7,668 bases of DNA. It comes from Bacillota bacterium (GTDB lineage: Bacteria; Bacillota_A; Clostridia; Peptostreptococcales; Anaerovoracaceae). Position numbers and translations under genes: made by a program. A model generated the notes under the pieces. That model was not told the DNA's origin, did not search any database, and saw only the letters and a list, made by a program, of their open reading frames with translations. Shown here piece by piece: positions 1-6,251 of this stretch. Location: positions 1 through 7,668 of the forward strand of contig JAFRWQ010000073.1 of assembly GCA_017437925.1 (NCBI GenBank), in the 5' to 3' direction. Each line of letters begins with the position of its first letter. Within the stretch, counting starts at the first letter, position 1.

Positions 1-366
1 ATGCGCCTTCCCATAGCCTACGCCTTAAGCTGGCCCAAGAGGCTCAAAAACGTCGGAAAGACCCTTGATCTTGCCGCTTTGGGCACCCTTCATTTCGAAG
101 AGCCCGATCCTTCGGTCTTCCGCTGCCTGGCCCTTGCCTACAGAGCGATCGAAGCGGGGGAGAGCTACCCCTGCTGCATGAACGCGGCCAACGAAGAGGC
201 CGTCGCTGCCTTCCTGGCGAAGAGGATAGGCTTTGCCCAGATTGCGGACGTGGTCGAGGCTTGCCTTAACAGCCACGGGCCCGTCTCCCTCAGCTCCATC
301 GACGAGGTCGAAGAGCTTGAAAAGAAGGTAAGGGCGGAGGCCGCCGCCGTTATCTCCGCCATGTAA
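1..366 (+). CDS. dxr: 1-deoxy-D-xylulose 5-phosphate reductoisomerase, C-terminal part (5' end outside window)
   Basis: Dxr (IspC) is a cytoplasmic enzyme that converts 1-deoxy-D-xylulose 5-phosphate to 2-C-methyl-D-erythritol 4-phosphate using NADPH, the second step of the MEP isoprenoid pathway. The visible 121 residues match the family's C-terminal third. They start with the conserved MRLPIAYAL segment, followed by LDLAALGTLHFEEPD (residues 22-36) and the NAANEEAVAAFL helix (61-72), then the C-terminal helical region. Full-length Dxr is near 390 residues, so roughly 265 residues lie upstream. The ATG at base 1 corresponds to an internal Met of the family and is not taken as the start. The residues before NAANE are YPCCM, where hydrophobic non-Cys residues are more usual. 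The gene ends 17 bases before the rseP-like gene, and the dxr-rseP-ispG order supports the call. The family assignment is firm; only the missing 5' part is unknown. Confidence 0.95.
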   Translation: MRLPIAYALSWPKRLKNVGKTLDLAALGTLHFEEPDPSVFRCLALAYRAIEAGESYPCCMNAANEEAVAAFLAKRIGFAQIADVVEACLNSHGPVSLSSIDEVEELEKKVRAEAAAVISAM

Positions 367-383
367 AAGGGAAAGGAGGAATC

Positions 384-1145
384 ATGAGCTACGTACTTAC
401 ACTCATATACGCTTTCCTGCTGTTCTGCATGATGATAATCATCCACGAATTCGGCCACTTCATCACCGCCAAGATCTTGGGCGTAAAGGTCAACGAATTC
501 GCCATAGGGATGGGTCCCGCCCTCTACAAAAAGCAGGGCAAAGAGACCCTGTTTTCGGTGCGCCTTTTCCCCATAGGAGGTTTCTGCAGCCTCGAAGGGG
601 AGGACGACGACGGGGAGACCGACAGGAAAGACCCCAGGTCCTTCCTCAACCAGTCCTATCCCAACAAGTTCCTCATACTGATGGCGGGCTCGGTGATGAA
701 CCTGGTCTTCTGCATAGTCATCATGTTCATCGTCTACCTGTGCCTTAAGGTGGGGGCAGGCAAAGCCCTGAACAACGCCCTCGGGGTCACGGGACTGGTG
801 GTAAAGTCCATATATACGGGGCTTCGCATGCTGCTCTCGGGAGCGGCGTCCGGCGACGACGTCATGGGAATAGTCGGCATCGCCGAAGTCGTCAGCGAGC
901 AGGCGAAGCTGGGCATGCTCGACGTCAGCTACCTGATGGCGGTGCTGAGCGCCAACCTCGCGGTCATGAACATGCTGCCCATACCGGCTCTGGACGGGGG
1001 ACGCATCTTCCTCCTGATCATCAAGTGGATCTCCCGCGGCAGGCTCTCCGACAGGACGGAAGCCATTATAAACACCGTGGGCATGGTCCTGCTTCTTATA
1101 CTCATGATATTCCTTGTGGTAAAGGACGCCCTGAGGTTCTTTTAG
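384..1145 (+). CDS. rseP: RseP/RasP-family site-2 membrane metalloprotease (M50), short form without a PDZ domain
   Basis: This is an integral-membrane zinc protease that would cut transmembrane segments of substrates such as anti-sigma factors or signal-peptide remnants. The first membrane helix carries the HEFGH zinc motif (residues 21-25). A loop with the family pattern RLFPIGGF (60-67) follows, then a second helix around 97-122 with the AGSVMN signature. The second catalytic half holds NMLPIPALDGGR (196-207), with Asp204 as the third zinc ligand, and a last helix spans about 230-246. The protein is only 253 residues, against roughly 340-450 for typical RseP/RasP. The gap falls between helix 2 and the region before the LDG helix, where the PDZ domain should be; only about 20 residues (118-140) link the halves. 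The reading frame is intact, so this looks like a domain loss rather than a frameshift. AAAGGAGG lies 4 bases before the ATG. The gene sits between dxr and ispG, its common position in Bacillota. Confidence 0.9.
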   Translation: MSYVLTLIYAFLLFCMMIIIHEFGHFITAKILGVKVNEFAIGMGPALYKKQGKETLFSVRLFPIGGFCSLEGEDDDGETDRKDPRSFLNQSYPNKFLILMAGSVMNLVFCIVIMFIVYLCLKVGAGKALNNALGVTGLVVKSIYTGLRMLLSGAASGDDVMGIVGIAEVVSEQAKLGMLDVSYLMAVLSANLAVMNMLPIPALDGGRIFLLIIKWISRGRLSDRTEAIINTVGMVLLLILMIFLVVKDALRFF

Positions 1146-1157
1146 GGGAGGTTCCCG

Positions 1158-2234
1158 ATGAGAAAGACGAGACAGGTCAAAGTGGGAGGGATCGCCATAG
1201 GAGGCGGAGCTCCCGTCAGCATACAGTCTATGTGCAACACCGACACCAGGGACCCGAAGGCGAGCCTGGAGCAGATCGAAAGGCTTGTTGACGCCGGCTG
1301 CGAGATAATAAGGCTCGCGGTGCCCGACATGGAGGCTGCCAGGGGCTTCGGAGAGATTAAAAAGCGCTGTCCCATACCCATGGTAGCCGACATACACTTC
1401 GACTACAGGCTGGCCATAGCGGCCATTGAGAACGGGGCGGACAAGATACGCATAAACCCGGGCAACATAGGAAGCGAAGAGAAGGTAGCCGCGGTGCTGG
1501 CATCCGCCAAGTCCGCCGGCATACCCATAAGGATAGGCGTCAACTCGGGCTCCCTCGAAAAGGACCTTATCGCCAAATACGGGGGCGTCACGGCGGAGGC
1601 TCTCTGCGAGAGCGCTCTGAAGGCTGTCTCCTACTGCGAAAGCTTCGGTTTTGACGACATAGTGGTGTCGCTCAAGTCGGCCGACGTCAGGATGAATCAC
1701 GAGGCCCACAAGCTCTTCTGCGCGGCTTCCGACAGGCCCCTTCACATAGGCCTAACCGAGTCGGGAGCGGGCCGCATGGCGGAGCTCAAGTCCACCGCGG
1801 CCCTGGGGGCTCTTCTGCTCGAGGGGATAGGGGACACCATGCGAATCTCTCTGACAGGAGACCCCGTAAGGGAAGTCCTGCTGGCAAAAGAGGTGCTGGC
1901 CGCCGTAGGGGTAAGAAAGAGGGGAATAGACTTCGTCTCCTGCCCGACCTGCGGCAGGACGAGGGTGGACCTTCCTTCCATAGCCCGCGACGTGGAAGCG
2001 AGGCTCTCGGGCCTTTCGGACAGGCTGGCCGAAGAGGGCCGCTTCTTAAGGGTCGCGGTCATGGGCTGCGAGGTCAACGGGCCCGGAGAAGCCGCCGGCG
2101 CCGATTACGGCGTAGCCTGCGGCAAAGGGGTGGGCCTCATACTGGATCACGGCAAGATCATCAAGAAAGTTGATGAAAAGGATATTGCGGATGAACTCAT
2201 AGCGCTTATAGGCGCTGAAAAAACGGGGGAATGA
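1158..2234 (+). CDS. ispG: 4-hydroxy-3-methylbut-2-en-1-yl diphosphate synthase (IspG/GcpE)
   Basis: IspG is a cytoplasmic [4Fe-4S] enzyme that reductively opens methylerythritol cyclodiphosphate to HMBPP, the penultimate step of the MEP pathway. The N-terminal TIM-barrel part shows PVSIQSMCNTDTRD (residues 19-32), MVADIHFDYRLA (75-86) and KIRINPGNIG (96-105). The C-terminal iron-sulfur part has Cys262 and Cys265 in SCPTCGRT, and Cys304 and Glu311 in MGCEVNGPGEA, the expected three-Cys-plus-Glu cluster ligands. The 358-residue length is normal for the short bacterial form. The start is set by AGGGGAGG, which overlaps the rseP stop codon and lies 6 bases before the ATG. This suggests coupled translation in a dxr-rseP-ispG operon. 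The following lipoprotein gene starts 3 bases after the stop. No key residue is missing, so the enzyme should be active. Confidence 0.97.
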   Translation: MRKTRQVKVGGIAIGGGAPVSIQSMCNTDTRDPKASLEQIERLVDAGCEIIRLAVPDMEAARGFGEIKKRCPIPMVADIHFDYRLAIAAIENGADKIRINPGNIGSEEKVAAVLASAKSAGIPIRIGVNSGSLEKDLIAKYGGVTAEALCESALKAVSYCESFGFDDIVVSLKSADVRMNHEAHKLFCAASDRPLHIGLTESGAGRMAELKSTAALGALLLEGIGDTMRISLTGDPVREVLLAKEVLAAVGVRKRGIDFVSCPTCGRTRVDLPSIARDVEARLSGLSDRLAEEGRFLRVAVMGCEVNGPGEAAGADYGVACGKGVGLILDHGKIIKKVDEKDIADELIALIGAEKTGE

Positions 2235-2237
2235 AAA

Positions 2238-3251
2238 ATGAAAAAACTGATCGCTATCGCACTGGCCCTGGCTCTTTGCGCGGGGCTTATGGCGGGCTGC
2301 GGGGCAAGGGAAGAAAAGCCCCAGGAGAATCCCTCCTACCAGCAGGAGCAGAAGCCGGCGGAAAAGCCGGCCGAGACCCAGGCTCCCGCGGAGCAGAAGC
2401 CGGAAGAAAAGCCTGAGGAAAAGAAGGAAGAGACTCCCGCCGAGCCTCCCTTCAGGCTCTCCAAAGAGGAGTATCCCAGGGTGGACGGGTCCACGGTGAC
2501 CATACCTCTTTCCGAGGCCTTCTACTCGATGCTCACCGACTCCACCGCCGAAGAGGCGGCCCTGGCCATCAAACACAACAAGACCCACTCGGCCTACGTC
2601 AACCTCATCAACGGGGACTGTGACATCATCTTCGTCACCAGCCCCAGCGAGGAGGAGCAGCAGCTGGCCAAAGACGCCTCGGTAGAGCTTGAAGTCGTGC
2701 CCATAGTGAGCGAAGCCTTCGTCTTCCTCACCAGCGCCGACAACAAGGTCGAGGGCCTGACCCACCAGCAGATACTGGACATCTACAGCGGCAAGATCAC
2801 CAACTGGAAGGAAGTAGGAGGGGACGACGTTCCCATCAGAGCCTTTCAGAGGCCCGTCAACTCGGGCAGCCAGACCGGAATGATAGACCTGGTCATGGGG
2901 GACACTCCTCTGGCCGATCCTCCCACCGAGCTGGTCACCGCCTTCATGGGAGAGCTGGTCGACGCGGTCGCTACCTACGAGAATGAGCCCGACGCCATAG
3001 GCTACTCCTATTACTACTACGTCAACGACATGTGGGGCTACAACAAGACCAAGCTGCTGGCCATAGACGGGGTAAAGCCCGACAACAGCACCGTGGCCGA
3101 CGGCAGCTACCGCTATCACACCGCCTATTACGCGGTGATCAGGGGCAGCGAGGCCGAGGACAGCACGGTGAGAAAGATGCTTGCCTGGATACTCTCAGAG
3201 GAAGGGCAGAAGCTGGCCGAAGATACCGGATACGTAAGAGTCGGAAAGTAG
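2238..3251 (+). CDS. PstS-like substrate-binding lipoprotein (phosphate-binding-protein fold)
   Basis: This is a secreted, lipid-anchored binding protein of the PstS-like (PBP) superfamily, probably held on the outer face of the membrane. It has a basic start (MKK), a hydrophobic stretch and the lipobox LMAGC, with Cys21 as the lipidation site. Residues 24-71 are a Pro/Glu/Lys-rich, probably disordered stalk. The folded domain follows, with YPRVDGSTVTIPLSEA (79-94), where DGST corresponds to the anion-binding loop of PstS relatives, then IYSGKITNW (182-190) and RPVNSGSQTG (205-214), the second ligand loop. PstS proteins bind phosphate, but this clostridial branch often stands apart from pstCAB and its ligand is uncertain. 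No permease, ATPase or phoU genes follow. The ATG at 2238 is preferred over the one at 2231 because its frame gives the signal peptide; GGGGGA lies 7 bases upstream. The gene starts 3 bases after ispG, so it may be read through from it. I infer a binding or sensing role rather than a proven transport role. Confidence 0.85.
   Translation: MKKLIAIALALALCAGLMAGCGAREEKPQENPSYQQEQKPAEKPAETQAPAEQKPEEKPEEKKEETPAEPPFRLSKEEYPRVDGSTVTIPLSEAFYSMLTDSTAEEAALAIKHNKTHSAYVNLINGDCDIIFVTSPSEEEQQLAKDASVELEVVPIVSEAFVFLTSADNKVEGLTHQQILDIYSGKITNWKEVGGDDVPIRAFQRPVNSGSQTGMIDLVMGDTPLADPPTELVTAFMGELVDAVATYENEPDAIGYSYYYYVNDMWGYNKTKLLAIDGVKPDNSTVADGSYRYHTAYYAVIRGSEAEDSTVRKMLAWILSEEGQKLAEDTGYVRVGK
2307..2450 (+). other. 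Pro/Glu/Lys-rich stalk of the PstS-like lipoprotein
   Basis: The 48 codons after the lipidated Cys are dominated by Pro, Glu, Lys, Gln and Ala. They form imperfect repeats of the type EQKPAEKPAE and EQKPEEKPEEK, with no predicted hydrophobic core. Such a segment would act as a flexible, strongly charged spacer holding the binding domain away from the membrane, perhaps within the cell wall. This is a protein-level low-complexity region, not an independent DNA repeat. Confidence 0.75.
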
Positions 3252-3258
3252 GTGAGGG
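3250..3258 (+). promoter_or_regulatory. Ribosome binding site that decides the start of the DUF3298 lipoprotein
   Basis: AGGTGAGGG overlaps the stop codon of the PstS-like gene and lies 2 bases before the ATG at 3261, with its AGG core about 8 bases away. An in-frame GTG at 3252 lies inside this site, so using it would leave only a poorly spaced GGAAAG upstream. The ATG also yields a standard lipoprotein signal beginning MKKIK. Both observations favour 3261 over 3252 as the start. Confidence 0.6.
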
Positions 3259-3260
3259 AA

Positions 3261-4919
3261 ATGAAGAAGATCAAGACCGTCTTATCCCTGATAATGATCC
3301 TGGTCCTTCTTTCGTCGTGCGGAGGAGCGGGTACAGCGCAGCCCCAGACACAGCCCCAGACACCAACCGAGACCAAGACCGAAGAGCCCCAGCAGACTCC
3401 GTCCCAGGAGCCCGCGCAGACTCCCGAAACGCAGACCCAGCAGCCGGCCCAGACCCCTCCCGAAGAGGTCAAGCCTTCCTATGCCTCCCAGCCGGAGCTT
3501 AAGACCGCCAGGTACAATCCCCTGACCGTCACCGAGCACAGCGAGACCAAATGGGCCGACGAAGCCACGCAGGAGGGCAATATCAATACATATTTTTCTA
3601 CCATTGAGGGACTTGCCGACGCGGATGTCGAAAGCCGCATAAACGGCGACCTCATAGGCATATACAACAGGGCGGTCCGCTGGGAGATCCCTCCCTTCAG
3701 AGGCACCGCCAACGTGGACCCCTCGATCTTTGACAAGGGAAGCAAATACTTCAACCTCACCGTCGACTGGAACTACAACGACTATCTCAGCGTCATAGGC
3801 TGGAACTCCATGTATTCCGAAAACGAGGGCGTCAGCTACTGCGACTACTTCCCCGCGGTCTACGACCTGCGCACCGGAGACAAGCTCAGTCTTAAGGATA
3901 TTTTCGCCGAAGGCTACCCCTACGAGGACGTCATAAACCGGAACGTCCTGGAATACCTGAGGAAGACCAACGCCGACGACGAGATGCGCGGATCCGAAGA
4001 CGGGGAGTACTACGAGGATTATTATTACGACGATACCAACGTCAAACTGGTCGCGCCCTTTAAGGGCATAAGAGAGGACCAGGGTTTCGTTCTCAGCGAC
4101 TACGGCCTCAAGATCATACTGGATTACAACAACAGGGAGCTGGATTTCAGCGGCTACTATATGAGTCCTGTCATGTTTGAGATCAGCTTCAGCGAGTTCG
4201 GCGACGGGCTGCTCATCGGAAGAGACTGCGATCCTTCGATCTACAGGGACAAGGTCGGCGAGGGCAGAAAGCTGCTCTCCGGTCTGGGCGGCAGCACCGT
4301 CAATGAGAGGACTAAGCTCTACGAAGGCCCCTACCACATCTACTACGATGAGGAGCTCCACTATCCCGAGCTGGCTCCGGCCGAGATGATAGAACTGGTA
4401 AAGACCATACAGAAGGAGCAGAGGGTTCCCGTCGCTCCCTACATCAAGGCCTGTGAGGAGGCCGCGGTCCCCGGGGATAAGTACTATTACATCAACAGCT
4501 GGGCCTACCTGGGCATGATAGGCGATTATTTCAGCGTGTCGGCCTACACCGACGCCCAGCCCGTTGAGGAGGACGGCGAATATATCTCCACCAATTTTGA
4601 CGCGGTATACGACAGGAACTTCAAGCAGGTGCAGCCCGCCGACATATTCCAGGAGGGCTTCGACTGGATGAGCTATCTGATGTCGGCCTTTGAGGACGCT
4701 GTGGAAGGCCAGAAGGAATACAATTGCCAGGTCGAAGAACAGCCCGACTACAGGGCCATGGCCGAGAGCGCCAAGCTTTCTATCTCCAACGATTCGGTGT
4801 ACTTCACCTCGGACATCGCAGTGCCCATGCACAATTACAACTGGGACTACGACTTCGATTACAAGCCCAACTGCTCGGTGGATTTCAACTCCGACGACGT
4901 GCTGCTGCTTAGATACTGA
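3261..4919 (+). CDS. Secreted lipoprotein with a DUF3298 (RsiV-like) domain and a probable second diverged copy
   Basis: This 552-residue protein is predicted to be anchored on the outer membrane face. It has a short basic start, a hydrophobic stretch and lipobox LLSSC with Cys20 lipidated. Residues 22-72 are a Gln/Pro/Thr/Glu-rich disordered stalk. From about residue 86 comes a region resembling the DUF4163-DUF3298 pair. The LADADVESRINGDL segment (118-131) fits the first part, and AVYDLRTGDKLSLKDIF (199-215) plus the FVLSDYGLKII to MFEISFSEF stretch (276-313) fits DUF3298. This is the fold of the RsiV ectodomain, which binds lysozyme, and is also found in other wall-associated proteins. Unlike RsiV there is no transmembrane helix or anti-sigma domain, so it should not itself be an RseP substrate. 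A second, weaker copy follows (about 384-552; AVYD at 448, DIF at 461). Five Cys beyond the lipidated one (194, 323, 398, 489, 538) are notable for an exported protein. The MBOAT gene begins 10 bases downstream. Ligand and role are unknown. Confidence 0.75.
   Translation: MKKIKTVLSLIMILVLLSSCGGAGTAQPQTQPQTPTETKTEEPQQTPSQEPAQTPETQTQQPAQTPPEEVKPSYASQPELKTARYNPLTVTEHSETKWADEATQEGNINTYFSTIEGLADADVESRINGDLIGIYNRAVRWEIPPFRGTANVDPSIFDKGSKYFNLTVDWNYNDYLSVIGWNSMYSENEGVSYCDYFPAVYDLRTGDKLSLKDIFAEGYPYEDVINRNVLEYLRKTNADDEMRGSEDGEYYEDYYYDDTNVKLVAPFKGIREDQGFVLSDYGLKIILDYNNRELDFSGYYMSPVMFEISFSEFGDGLLIGRDCDPSIYRDKVGEGRKLLSGLGGSTVNERTKLYEGPYHIYYDEELHYPELAPAEMIELVKTIQKEQRVPVAPYIKACEEAAVPGDKYYYINSWAYLGMIGDYFSVSAYTDAQPVEEDGEYISTNFDAVYDRNFKQVQPADIFQEGFDWMSYLMSAFEDAVEGQKEYNCQVEEQPDYRAMAESAKLSISNDSVYFTSDIAVPMHNYNWDYDFDYKPNCSVDFNSDDVLLLRY
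3339..3362 (+). repeat. 12-bp perfect tandem repeat (2 copies) in the lipoprotein stalk
   Basis: The unit cagccccagaca occurs twice head to tail and encodes QPQT twice. It lies in the Gln/Pro/Thr-rich stalk just after the lipidated Cys. The repeat keeps the reading frame, so slippage here would change stalk length by four residues per unit without breaking the gene. Confidence 0.8.
3774..4715 (+). repeat. Internal domain duplication in the DUF3298 lipoprotein (copies near 3774-3965 and 4521-4715)
   Basis: Residues about 172-235 and 421-485 of the protein line up by eye. Both have a DY(L/F)SV segment, then a run of polar and aromatic residues, then AVYD followed 13 or 14 residues later by DIF and an EG pair two residues on. 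Only these anchors are conserved, so the duplication is old or under relaxed constraint. The DNA copies are not recognisably repeated. The alignment was made by eye, without profile comparison. Confidence 0.55.
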
Positions 4920-4929
4920 TGATCAATAG

Positions 4930-6249
4930 ATGTCCTTCGCGAGCCTGAGCTTCATATTCTATTTCATACCGGGATTCTTTGCCCTTTACTATGTTTTCGG
5001 GGGCAGAGCGCGCATGGCTGTCCTTCTTCTGGGCAGCCTGCTTTTCTACGCCTGGGGGGATGTGAGGGCTCTGGCCCTGCTTTTGGGGCTCAGCCTCTTT
5101 ACCTGGCTCATGGGCCTCGGAGCCGCGAAGAGCAAAGCCCTGATGTGGGCCGGGATAGCGGTCAATATCGGAACTTTGTGCTTTTTCAAGTACTTTGAGA
5201 ACCCGCTGGGCCTTCCTGCGGGCATGTCCTTCTACGTCTTTCACGCGGTGAGCTATCTGGCCGACGTGAGGAAGAGGGGCAGGGGGACGGGGCCGCTGTG
5301 CTTTGCGGTCTACATGACCATGTTCCCCAAGCTGCTCATGGGCCCCATAGTGAGCTTTGACGACTTTGAGGAGAAGTATGCCCTTATGAAGCCGGACGCG
5401 GACAAAACGGCGGACGGAGCTTTCCTCTTTACAGTCGGACTCGCCAAAAAAGCTCTGCTGGCGGGCCCGCTGTCTGCCTTTTGCTCAGGGCTTTGGCAGG
5501 ACGCCTCGTCTTCGCCTCTTTCCGCCTGGCTCGCCCTCACAGCCTTCGGCCTTCAGCTTTACTATGATTTCAACGGCTACAGCGACATGGCAAGGGGCTT
5601 AGGGCTGATGTGCGGCATTGACCTGGGCCTCAACTTCGACCACCCTTACGCTTCGGCCTCGGTATCGGAGTTCTGGAGGCGCTGGCACATGAGCCTGGGA
5701 GCCTGGTTCAGAAAGTACCTTTACTTCCCACTGGGCGGCAGCAGGAAGGGCATGGCGAGGACTCTTCTCAACCTTATGGCGGTCTGGCTCGCCACAGGCG
5801 TCTGGCACGGAAACACCCTCAACTACCTCTTCTGGGGCCTGGGGCTGGGAGTTATAATATGCTTTGAGAAGCTCACCCGCTTTTCGGAGAGGGTCCCGAA
5901 GCTTTTGGGGAACCTCTGGCAGATCTTCTGGATAATGCTAGGCTGGGTGTTCTTCAACACCGCGGATATAAGCGAAGCGCTGGAGTATTTCCGCTGCCTC
6001 TTCACCGGTATGCCGCTGTATGTAAGCGCGAGCCTCTCGTCCGCCTTCCACGACAGCTGGGGGCTGCTCATTATCTCGGCCTTCTGCGCTTCACCTCTCG
6101 TTTATGACTGCGCAAGGGAGCTCTGGGGAGAGGGAAGAGGGGTCTTCAGAATAGTTTTACGTAATATAATTATGGTAACTCTGCTTGTACTTTCGGTAAT
6201 CATGCTCGTCAACTCAGGCTACAGCGCCTTTATATACGCAAGGTTTTAA
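4930..6249 (+). CDS. MBOAT-family membrane O-acyltransferase (AlgI/DltB/PatA-like)
   Basis: This multi-spanning membrane protein of 439 residues would pass an acyl group, usually acetyl, from a cytoplasmic donor across the membrane to a surface acceptor via an extracytoplasmic partner. The N-terminus is typical of the family (SFIFYFIPGFFALYYVF, residues 7-23). Signature motifs follow: FPKLLMGPI (132-140), YYDFNGYSDMARGLGL (211-226), SEFWRRWHMSLGAWFRKYLYF (246-266) and PLGGSRKG (267-274). ATGVWHGNTLNYLFWG (288-303) holds the catalytic-type His293. The protein is somewhat short. The loop after FKYFE (86-90) goes almost at once to GLPAGMSFYVF, where relatives usually have 15-20 more residues. 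An in-frame TAG directly precedes the ATG, so this is the earliest possible start, yet no Shine-Dalgarno sequence is visible, which suggests coupling to the lipoprotein gene 10 bases upstream. The DHHW gene 2 bases downstream is its likely partner. The acceptor (peptidoglycan, teichoic acid or polysaccharide) is unknown; no dltA or dltC is present. Confidence 0.93.
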   Translation: MSFASLSFIFYFIPGFFALYYVFGGRARMAVLLLGSLLFYAWGDVRALALLLGLSLFTWLMGLGAAKSKALMWAGIAVNIGTLCFFKYFENPLGLPAGMSFYVFHAVSYLADVRKRGRGTGPLCFAVYMTMFPKLLMGPIVSFDDFEEKYALMKPDADKTADGAFLFTVGLAKKALLAGPLSAFCSGLWQDASSSPLSAWLALTAFGLQLYYDFNGYSDMARGLGLMCGIDLGLNFDHPYASASVSEFWRRWHMSLGAWFRKYLYFPLGGSRKGMARTLLNLMAVWLATGVWHGNTLNYLFWGLGLGVIICFEKLTRFSERVPKLLGNLWQIFWIMLGWVFFNTADISEALEYFRCLFTGMPLYVSASLSSAFHDSWGLLIISAFCASPLVYDCARELWGEGRGVFRIVLRNIIMVTLLVLSVIMLVNSGYSAFIYARF

Positions 6250-6251
6250 AA

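Noticed and set aside
1..366. Treating the ATG at base 1 as a true start of a short standalone gene
   Set aside because: The sequence begins at a conserved internal Met of Dxr, and the missing N-terminal domains are most simply outside the window.
165..1745. A 526-codon open frame on the minus strand across dxr, rseP and ispG
   Set aside because: It is antisense to three well-supported genes, its protein is low in hydrophobic order and resembles no family I know, and it arises because TTA, CTA and TCA codons are scarce on the + strand.
2046..3119. A 357-codon minus-strand open frame opposite the PstS-like gene
   Set aside because: Same codon-bias effect; the repetitive Leu/Gly/Phe stretch is the reverse complement of the Pro/Glu/Lys stalk.
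3282..4832. A 516-codon open frame on the minus strand opposite the DUF3298 lipoprotein
   Set aside because: The sense frame has a lipobox, ribosome site and recognisable domain. The antisense product is a Val/Gly/Leu-rich shadow with no motif.
5853..5858. TATAAT inside the MBOAT gene as a promoter
   Set aside because: No plausible -35 box lies at the right distance and no gene starts nearby downstream.
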